A DNA stretch of 5,542 bases from Citromicrobium sp. (GTDB lineage Bacteria > Pseudomonadota > Alphaproteobacteria > Sphingomonadales > Sphingomonadaceae): assembly GCA_003248395.1 (NCBI GenBank), contig QFNA01000143.1:1-5542 (forward strand), given 5' to 3'. Positions 1 through 4,370 of the stretch are shown piece by piece. The translations under genes were made by a program, and so were the position numbers. Position 1 is the stretch's first letter. Each line of letters begins with the position of its first letter. A model generated the notes under the pieces. It was given only the letters and a program-made list of their open reading frames with translations, was not told the origin of the DNA and did no database searches.

Positions 1-1804
1 CAAATTCGGCGACGTGAAGGTCGAAAGCGAATTGCGCGATTTCGACAGCGAGGCGATGACCCAGCGGCTCGGCATCGCATCGGGCGACTGGTACGATGCA
101 AAGCGGATCGAGGATACGGTCGAGCAGATGACCGACCTCGCGGGCACCTTCGGCTATGCCTTTGCCGAGGTGCAGCCGCAATTCACCCGCAATCCCGAAG
201 ACCTGACGATGGACGTCACCTTCACCATGCAGGATGCGCCGCGCGTCTATGTGGAGCGGGTCGATGTGAACGGCAACACCCTGACGCAGGACAAGGTCGT
301 GCGCCGCGAGTTCCGCGTGGCCGAAGGCGATGCGTTCAACAGCCTCGCCATCGCCCGTTCCGAAGCGCGCATCAAATCGCTCGGCTATTTCCAGGAAAAC
401 TTCGAGATTACGCAGGTCGAAGGCAGCGCGCCCGACCGTATCGTGCTCGAAGCGAATGTCGAGGAACAGCCCACGGGCGAGCTGCAGCTATCGGCCGGCT
501 TCTCCTCGATCGAAAGTTTCATTCTGGCCGGCTCAATCCGTCAGCGGAACTTCCGCGGGCGTGGCCAGACGATCGGGCTGGGCGTCAACTATTCGCGCTA
601 TTCGAAATCGGCCAATATCAGTTTTGCCGAACCTTACGTGTTCGATCGCAATATCTCGATGGGCGCGGACATCTACCACCGCGAATATGACAACTCGTTC
701 TTCACGACCGAGGCGTTCTCCTACAGCCAGGCGACCACCGGCGGCCAGATCCGCCTCGGCACGCCGCTGACCGAGTATATGTCGCTGATCGGCAGCTACA
801 CGCTGAACTTCGAAGACGTCACTGTCGGCGAATCCTATTATGCCGACTACAATGGCGATGGCGTCGCCGAATGTATCGGTTCGCGTTTCCTGTGCGAGGC
901 GATCGGCAAGCGTACCGCGTCGATCCTCGGCCTCACGCTGAATTACGATTCGCTCGACAGCCGGCTGCGTCCGACGCGCGGCATGCGGGTGTCGATGACG
1001 GGCGAATTCGCCGGACTGGGCGGCGATGTGAAGTATTTCCGCTGGCGTTCCAATCTCGGTAAGTACTGGAACCTCGGCAATGATTTCATTTTCTCGCTGA
1101 CGGCCGAGGGCGGCTGGATCAAGGCGCTGGAAGATCGCAACGAGCCCGGCATCGATGATGTGCGCCTGACCGACCGTTTCTTCCTCGGCGAGCCGCAGTT
1201 CCGTGGTTTCGACATTCGCGGCGTCGGCCCGCGCGTCGTGCGGTTGAACTACATCACCGACACCGAAACGGGCGAGCAGCGGCTCCAGACGCTTGACGAG
1301 ATTCGCGAGAACAACAATCGTCAGTACGACACGGCGATCGGCGGCAACGCCTATTACCTCGGTCGCGCCGAACTCGAAATCCCGCTCGGATCGAGCGTCC
1401 GCGAAATGGGCATCCGGCCGTCGGTCTATGTCGATGTCGGTTCGCTCTTCAGCGTGACGACGCCGATCCTCGACGACTATCCCAATGGCATTCAGCGCCG
1501 CGAGGATGGCGAACTGCTTTACGAAAAGCCGGTCGTTAACGACGAGGGCGATGTCACCGGCGTCGAATATGTCACCGACGCCACAGCGCCGGACGGCACG
1601 GCCTACGACCCGGCGATCATTCCCGGGACGCAGTATCGCGAAGTCTTTTACGGCGACAGCGCCAGCCCGCGAATTTCCGTGGGCGTCGGGGTCAACTGGA
1701 ATTCGCCCTTCGGTCCCTTCCGGATCGACCTGACCCACGTGCTGAAAAAGCAAGAGGGCGACGACACCAAAACCATATCCTTCAACGTAGGAACGCAATT
1801 CTGA
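1..1804 (+). CDS. bamA: Outer membrane protein assembly factor BamA, 5'-truncated by the window edge
   Basis: BamA is the Omp85-family core of the BAM complex and folds beta-barrel proteins into the outer membrane. The frame is open from base 2 with no stop, so the gene begins upstream; the GTG at 14 is an internal valine codon. Numbering from that codon, residues 1-75 form most of POTRA4, about 77-155 POTRA5 (RVYVERVDVNGNT onward), and 157-596 the barrel. The signal peptide and POTRA1-3 are missing. The hallmark loop-6 motif (VRGF/Y in the family) appears as FRGF at residues 396-399 (nt 1199-1210). The protein ends in an aromatic beta-signal, SFNVGTQF. Two features are unusual. One outer loop carries DYNGDG (278-283) and the only two cysteines, C287 and C294. 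A roughly 73-residue loop lies at 480-552. The stop overlaps the skp start. An antisense open frame here is a codon-usage shadow. The family call is secure. Confidence 0.97.
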   Translation, partial: KFGDVKVESELRDFDSEAMTQRLGIASGDWYDAKRIEDTVEQMTDLAGTFGYAFAEVQPQFTRNPEDLTMDVTFTMQDAPRVYVERVDVNGNTLTQDKVVRREFRVAEGDAFNSLAIARSEARIKSLGYFQENFEITQVEGSAPDRIVLEANVEEQPTGELQLSAGFSSIESFILAGSIRQRNFRGRGQTIGLGVNYSRYSKSANISFAEPYVFDRNISMGADIYHREYDNSFFTTEAFSYSQATTGGQIRLGTPLTEYMSLIGSYTLNFEDVTVGESYYADYNGDGVAECIGSRFLCEAIGKRTASILGLTLNYDSLDSRLRPTRGMRVSMTGEFAGLGGDVKYFRWRSNLGKYWNLGNDFIFSLTAEGGWIKALEDRNEPGIDDVRLTDRFFLGEPQFRGFDIRGVGPRVVRLNYITDTETGEQRLQTLDEIRENNNRQYDTAIGGNAYYLGRAELEIPLGSSVREMGIRPSVYVDVGSLFSVTTPILDDYPNGIQRREDGELLYEKPVVNDEGDVTGVEYVTDATAPDGTAYDPAIIPGTQYREVFYGDSASPRISVGVGVNWNSPFGPFRIDLTHVLKKQEGDDTKTISFNVGTQF

Positions 1805-2502
1805 TGAAACTCTTCACCAAGACGCTCGCCGCTGCGAGCATCGCCGGCGCCGCCATTGTCGCCATGCCCGTCTCCGCTCAGGTCAGCGGCAAGATCGGCG
1901 TCGTCAACGCGCCTGCCGCCATCGCGGCCAGCAACGCCTTGCGCACGGCATACCAGCAGATCGGCCAGACCTATTCGGCGCAGATCACGCAGATCCAGCA
2001 GAAGCAGCAGCAGGCCGAAACGCTCCTGCAGCAGCTCGATACGAACAGCGACGGCAATCTCGACCAGACCGAGCAGCAGGCTGCGCAGAATGCGCCGCAG
2101 GCCCAGCAGATCCAGACGCTCGAGCGCGAAATCGCGCAGCTGTCGAACCAGGTCGATTCCGCCCGCGTCTACGCAGTCCAGCAGATCCTGCAGCAATACG
2201 GTGCCTCGCTGCAGACCGTCGTGTCGCAGGACAATCTGCAACTCGTCCTTTCGCCCGATTCGGTCGCCTGGTCGGCTCCGGCAGCGAACATCAACGAAAA
2301 GGTCGTGAATGCGCTGAACTCGCGCGTGCCTTCGGTGCAGATCACCCCGCCGCAGGGCTGGCAGCCGAGCCAGCAGGCGGTCGCTGCTTTCCAGCAGATC
2401 CAGCAACTCCTGATGATCGCGTCGGCGCGTCAGGCAGCCGCGCAGCAGCAACAGCAGCCCGCCCAGCCGGCTCAGCCTGCGCAGCAGCCCAGCGGCCGCT
2501 AA
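1804..2502 (+). CDS. skp: Skp/OmpH-family periplasmic chaperone with an EF-hand-like loop
   Basis: Skp (OmpH) is a periplasmic chaperone that holds unfolded outer membrane proteins on their way to BAM; the E. coli protein is a trimer with coiled-coil tentacles. This protein has 232 residues. A signal peptide (MKLFTKTLAAAS..., VSA before Q26) predicts cleavage after A25. The mature start SGKIGVVNAPAAI matches the OmpH beta-strand, Q-rich helices follow (about 44-130), and QDNLQLVLSP (142-151) resembles the closing strand. Glutamine is about 21% of residues (49 of 232). Residues 79-90, DTNSDGNLDQTE, match an EF-hand calcium loop, which is not part of classical Skp. The mature chain has about 9 Lys/Arg against 11 Asp/Glu, unlike the basic E. 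coli Skp. The C-terminus is a Q/P/A-rich tail. The ATG at 1804 shares its A with the bamA TGA, and TAGGAA at 1788-1793 is the likely ribosome binding site, so translation is probably coupled to bamA. Confidence 0.9.
   Translation: MKLFTKTLAAASIAGAAIVAMPVSAQVSGKIGVVNAPAAIAASNALRTAYQQIGQTYSAQITQIQQKQQQAETLLQQLDTNSDGNLDQTEQQAAQNAPQAQQIQTLEREIAQLSNQVDSARVYAVQQILQQYGASLQTVVSQDNLQLVLSPDSVAWSAPAANINEKVVNALNSRVPSVQITPPQGWQPSQQAVAAFQQIQQLLMIASARQAAAQQQQQPAQPAQPAQQPSGR
2038..2073 (+). other. EF-hand-like calcium loop encoded in skp
   Basis: Skp residues 79-90 read DTNSDGNLDQTE. They fit the 12-residue EF-hand consensus: D at 1, N at 3, D at 5, G at 6, L at 8, D at 9 and E at 12. The preceding QAETLLQQL and following QQAAQNAPQ are plausible flanking helices. 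The pattern match is seen directly; calcium binding is inference. Confidence 0.6.
2443..2487 (+). repeat. Low-complexity Gln/Pro/Ala tail coding repeat in skp
   Basis: Codons 214-228 of skp encode five glutamines followed by repeated QPA units (QPAQPAQPAQQ). The DNA is a mixed CAG/CAA and CCN/GCN run, so it is a peptide-level repeat and not a perfect DNA microsatellite. Such a tail is likely disordered, and its length may vary between strains. Confidence 0.7.
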
Positions 2503-2514
2503 GATCAGCATGAC

Positions 2515-2519
2515 AGGGG
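2515..2519 (+). promoter_or_regulatory. fabZ ribosome binding site
   Basis: AGGGG lies 7 nt before the fabZ ATG at 2527 and supports that start. A second AGGGGA (2521-2526) abuts the ATG and is too close to act on it. The gap between skp and fabZ is only 24 bp, with no terminator or promoter visible, so the two are probably co-transcribed. Confidence 0.6.
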
Positions 2520-2526
2520 CAGGGGA

Positions 2527-2979
2527 ATGAGCGAGACCGGGTTCGACGTCGTCGAAGTCTTGAAAAGACTGCCGCACCGCTATCCCCTGCTGCTGGTCGA
2601 CCGCGTTGCGGAACTGGTCGTGGATGAACGCATCCATGCGGTGAAGGCGGTCAGCATGAACGAACAGTTCTTCCAGGGCCATTTCCCTGGCGCACCGATC
2701 ATGCCGGGTGTCCTGCAGATCGAGGCCTTGGCGCAAGCGGCAGGCGTGCTGGCGGTGGAAAGCCTCGGCCTCGCGGGATCGGGCAAGCTCGTCTATTTCA
2801 TGGCGATCGAGAATGCGAAGTTCCGTGCGCCCGTGACGCCGGGCGTGCTGCTCGACCTGAAGGCCGAGTTCGTCCAGAAACGCGCGCGGGTCTGCAAGTT
2901 TGCCGGAACGGCGAGCGTCGATGGCAAGGTGACGTGCGAAGTCGCCTTTACGGCCATGATTGCCGACGCACCCGAATAG
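2527..2979 (+). CDS. fabZ: 3-hydroxyacyl-[acyl-carrier-protein] dehydratase FabZ
   Basis: FabZ removes water from (3R)-hydroxyacyl-ACP to give trans-2-enoyl-ACP in the cytosolic type II fatty acid synthesis cycle. The 150-residue product has the usual length and a single hot-dog fold. LPHRYPLLLVDR (15-26) is the conserved N-terminal motif. The catalytic pair is H52 in FFQGHFPGAPIMPG and E66 in VLQIEALAQ. The region around FMAIENAKFR (91-100) and the end are also typical. All key residues are present. It sits 24 bp after skp, the usual envelope context. In E. coli lpxD separates skp from fabZ and lpxA follows; here both are missing and rpmE follows. A large frame antisense to this gene is a shadow. 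Confidence 0.97.
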   Translation: MSETGFDVVEVLKRLPHRYPLLLVDRVAELVVDERIHAVKAVSMNEQFFQGHFPGAPIMPGVLQIEALAQAAGVLAVESLGLAGSGKLVYFMAIENAKFRAPVTPGVLLDLKAEFVQKRARVCKFAGTASVDGKVTCEVAFTAMIADAPE

Positions 2980-2981
2980 CC

Positions 2982-3010
2982 TTGCCATCGCGGGCGCCCG
3001 CAGCTATGCG
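2982..3010 (+). promoter_or_regulatory. Possible sigma-70-type promoter for rpmE
   Basis: TTGCCA (2982-2987) and TATGCG (3005-3010) are separated by 17 bp in the fabZ-rpmE gap. The -35 matches the consensus well (5 of 6) and the -10 poorly (3 of 6). A 12-bp palindrome, GCGGGCGCCCGC (2990-3001), fills most of the spacer. A separate promoter for a ribosomal protein gene behind fabZ is plausible, but the call rests on weak matches. Confidence 0.25.
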
Positions 3011-3038
3011 CGCGCCTTTCCCAACACAGCTGGACCGG

Positions 3039-3053
3039 TCGGAACCGTTCCGA
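3039..3053 (+). promoter_or_regulatory. 15-bp dyad before rpmE (operator or leader hairpin)
   Basis: TCGGAAC-C-GTTCCGA is a perfect inverted repeat with 7-bp arms and a single central base. It ends 19 nt before the rpmE start and 7 nt before the ribosome binding site. As DNA it resembles a dimeric repressor site. As RNA it could form only a 5-bp stem (UCGGA/UCCGA) with a 5-nt loop. The binding factor, if any, is unknown. Confidence 0.4.
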
Positions 3054-3072
3054 AGCTAAAAGGACGAATATC

Positions 3073-3297
3073 ATGAAGGCCGAAGGTCACCCCGCTTATC
3101 ACATGATCACGGTCAAGATGACCGATGGTACGGAATTTCAGACGCGCTCGACCTGGGGCAGCGAAGGCGACACGCTGACGCTCGACATCGACCCCACCAG
3201 CCACCCGGCATGGACCGGCGGCAAGCAGCAGCTTCAGGAAGGCGGCCGCGTGGCTGCGTTCAACAAGCGCTTCGGCGGTCTCAGCCTCAAGAAGTAA
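3073..3297 (+). CDS. rpmE: 50S ribosomal protein L31, cysteine-free form
   Basis: L31 is a small protein of the 50S subunit that bridges to the 30S head. The 74-residue product carries the family core: HPAYHMITVKMTDGTEF near the N-terminus, STWG (26-29), LDIDPTSHPAWTGGKQ (37-52), and GGRVAAFNKRFGG (57-69) with a basic end. Zinc-binding L31 has four cysteines; this protein has none, so it is the zinc-independent (C-) form usual in alphaproteobacteria. The start is supported by AGGACGA (3061-3067), 5 nt before the ATG. It lies 93 bp after fabZ on the same strand and is followed by a strong hairpin. Confidence 0.96.
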   Translation: MKAEGHPAYHMITVKMTDGTEFQTRSTWGSEGDTLTLDIDPTSHPAWTGGKQQLQEGGRVAAFNKRFGGLSLKK

Positions 3298-3304
3298 CGC
3301 CGGT

Positions 3305-3328
3305 AACGCGGCGCACTCGCGCCGCGTT
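3305..3328 (+). terminator. Strong GC hairpin after rpmE
   Basis: AACGCGGCGC and GCGCCGCGTT form a perfect 10-bp stem around the 4-nt loop ACTC, starting 8 bp after the rpmE stop. No T-run follows (TTGCACCCCC), so it is not a canonical intrinsic terminator. It may act as a 3'-end-stabilising or Rho-assisted element. It lies between convergent genes and could serve both strands. Confidence 0.6.
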
Positions 3329-3362
3329 GCACCCCCTCGCGCCCGACTCCGCCGCCATTTTT

Positions 3363-3379
3363 CGTGGCCGCGCGCCACG
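3363..3379. repeat. Second inverted repeat in the convergent rpmE/oxygenase gap
   Basis: CGTGGC and GCCACG are perfect 6-bp arms around CGCGC, 24 bp past the oxygenase stop in its reading direction. The plus strand has ATTTTT just before the stem, so an oxygenase transcript would read A residues, not U, after it. Any terminator role is therefore uncertain. Confidence 0.3.
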
Positions 3380-3402
3380 TTCCATAGTCTCACGACCGAG
3401 CA

Positions 3403-4059
3403 TTAACCGGCGTCGGCCCAACCCCAGGGCTTTTCGCGATACCACTTGGTTATCACGTATTTGACGCCCTTCCGCACCTTCATGCCGTGATGCATGGTGT
3501 TCGGGTTCTCGCTGCCGTCCTTGCGCCAGTTGTTCCAGGCGAGAAGCTTGCCGGCTTCGGGTTGGAAAATCTTGTTCAGCGCCTTGAATCGCGTCGCCCC
3601 GCCGGCTTCGACCTCGTTCAGGTAGATCATGAAGGTCCAGGTGCGCTGGCCTGCAATCGAACAGTATTTGTCCCAGTCGCGCCCGTTGCGATTGAAATAG
3701 TCGCAATGAGCCTTGAATTCCTGACCGATGTCGTAGCGTTGGCCCTGTAGCGGCTCGCCATAGGCAGGATCGATCCCGTTCAGTTCCGCCAGCATCGATT
3801 CAACTTCGCGGACAGCGGGTTCCTGCGCATCCAGATCGCAGGTTTCGCTAGTGCGGAAATAGCGATCGTCGCCCTCGTCGGCGAGCGTTGATGGGCGGCG
3901 ATCCTTTTCGATCAGGTCGATCAGCCTGGAGCAGAGTGCCACATCGACGAAATTGCGCAACTGGAACAGCTCCGCCTTGTCAGACGGTACACGCTGCACG
4001 CCAGGCTTTGACAGGAGGAGCTCTGCAGAAGATTCGCCGGGTCCGATCATCCCCGTCAT
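3403..4059 (-). CDS. 2-oxoglutarate/Fe(II)-dependent oxygenase, prolyl-4-hydroxylase type
   Basis: This is a cytosolic non-haem iron dioxygenase of the P4Hc/2OG-FeII_Oxy type. The family couples decarboxylation of 2-oxoglutarate to hydroxylation of a substrate, here unknown. The product is 218 residues from the ATG at 4059. Visible elements are YFRTSETCDL (67-76), GQRYDIGQEFKAHCDYF with the HxD metal ligands H118 and D120, WTFMIYLNEVEAGGATRF (141-158), the distal metal ligand H190 in MHHG, and GVKYVITKWYRE with K200 as the likely 2OG-carboxylate anchor. The frame is open up to 4365, but that extension runs antisense through tRNA-His and shows the familiar tRNA-shadow peptide, so it is not coding. 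A second ATG at 4050 (215 residues) is also possible; neither start has a well-spaced ribosome binding site. No signal peptide is seen. The gene converges on rpmE and stands alone. Confidence 0.88.
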   Translation of the reverse strand: MTGMIGPGESSAELLLSKPGVQRVPSDKAELFQLRNFVDVALCSRLIDLIEKDRRPSTLADEGDDRYFRTSETCDLDAQEPAVREVESMLAELNGIDPAYGEPLQGQRYDIGQEFKAHCDYFNRNGRDWDKYCSIAGQRTWTFMIYLNEVEAGGATRFKALNKIFQPEAGKLLAWNNWRKDGSENPNTMHHGMKVRKGVKYVITKWYREKPWGWADAG

Positions 4060-4244
4060 GGATAGCGTCAAGCCGTCGACGTGCAAGCAGTGTAAGATTG
4101 TTACGCGATCGTTCGGTAGAACGCTTTTTCGCTTCCCATTCGGAGCGCATTGTGCAACAGGCACGCGCCATTGCGGAAGGCGGGTTGACGCTCGCTCTTG
4201 CAAGCTTATCAGGCCCCTTTCCTGGGCAGTTCCCGGGGGCGTAT
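4060..4244. other. Divergent intergenic region between the oxygenase and tRNA-His
   Basis: These 185 bp separate the oxygenase start from tRNA-His. They contain the tRNA promoter described separately and a weak hairpin (CGTTC/GAACG, 4110-4123) followed by five T on the plus strand. I found no clear -35/-10 pair for the oxygenase and no convincing small gene. Confidence 0.5.
4185..4212 (+). promoter_or_regulatory. Probable promoter of tRNA-His
   Basis: TTGACG (4185-4190) and TATCAG (4207-4212) are separated by 16 bp, with GCCCC just after the -10. A GC-rich discriminator is characteristic of stable-RNA promoters under stringent control. Transcription would start near 4219, giving a leader of about 25 nt to be trimmed by RNase P. 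The match is seen directly; activity is inferred. Confidence 0.5.
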
Positions 4245-4322
4245 GGCGATCGTAGCTCAGTTGGTTAGAGCGCCGGTTTGTGGTACCGGAGGTCGGGGGT
4301 TCGAGACCCCTCGATCGCCCCA
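4245..4322 (+). tRNA. tRNA-His (anticodon GTG)
   Basis: The cloverleaf folds without gaps. The acceptor arms GCGATCG (4246-4252) and CGATCGC (4312-4318) pair perfectly over 7 bp. The D stem is GCTC/GAGC and the anticodon stem CCGGT/ACCGG encloses TTGTGGT, giving anticodon GTG. The T stem GGGGG/CCCCT encloses TTCGAGA and has one G-T pair. Base 4245 supplies the extra G-1 opposite C73 (4319), the key HisRS identity pair, and CCA is encoded at 4320-4322. Many alphaproteobacterial orders have lost G-1 and use A73, so this form fits Sphingomonadales or another lineage that kept it. The dehydrogenase start lies 48 bp downstream. Confidence 0.98.
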
Positions 4323-4326
4323 TTTC

Positions 4327-4362
4327 CCCCTGCAGCAGCCACCACTCCTCAGCATGCAGGGG
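4327..4362 (+). promoter_or_regulatory. Inverted repeat covering the dehydrogenase ribosome binding site
   Basis: CCCCTGCA (4327-4334) and TGCAGGGG (4355-4362) are perfect 8-bp complements around a 20-nt loop. The 3' arm contains the whole Shine-Dalgarno AGGGG (4358-4362), which is 8 nt before the ATG at 4371. If the RNA folds this way, the ribosome binding site is masked. The 5' arm starts only 4 nt after the tRNA-His CCA end. There is no T-run, so a terminator is unlikely. Regulation is inference. Confidence 0.5.
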
Positions 4363-4370
4363 CAATTGCG

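Noticed and set aside
533..1798. A 421-codon open frame on the minus strand inside bamA
   Set aside because: It is antisense to an unmistakable BamA barrel and its product shows no family motifs. GC-rich codon use keeps the opposite frame free of stops.
1648..2988. A 446-codon minus-strand frame spanning the bamA end, skp and fabZ
   Set aside because: It crosses three well-supported genes, is rich in Arg/Leu/Asp typical of antisense frames, and has no recognisable domain.
2990..3001. Palindrome GCGGGCGCCCGC just after fabZ as a terminator
   Set aside because: It is a short self-complementary GC block with no T-run, likely to arise by chance in GC-rich DNA.
4008..4022. TTGACAGGAGGAGCT, resembling a -35 box plus a Shine-Dalgarno on the plus strand
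   Set aside because: It lies inside the oxygenase coding sequence on the opposite strand, with no plausible -10 or coding frame after it.
4110..4129. Hairpin CGTTC-GGTA-GAACG followed by TTTTT, resembling an intrinsic terminator or the end of a small RNA
   Set aside because: The stem is only 5 bp and no plus-strand transcript is expected upstream of it; it is probably chance, though RNA-seq could show otherwise.
4060..4365. N-terminal extension of the oxygenase to the ATG at 4365
   Set aside because: It would translate tRNA-His in antisense, giving the well-known artefact peptide GLEPPTSGTTNRRSNQLSYD. Homology-like sequence begins only near 4059.
4278..4370. N-terminal extension of the dehydrogenase to 4278
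   Set aside because: It starts inside tRNA-His. The ATG at 4371 has a proper ribosome binding site and matches the family N-terminus.
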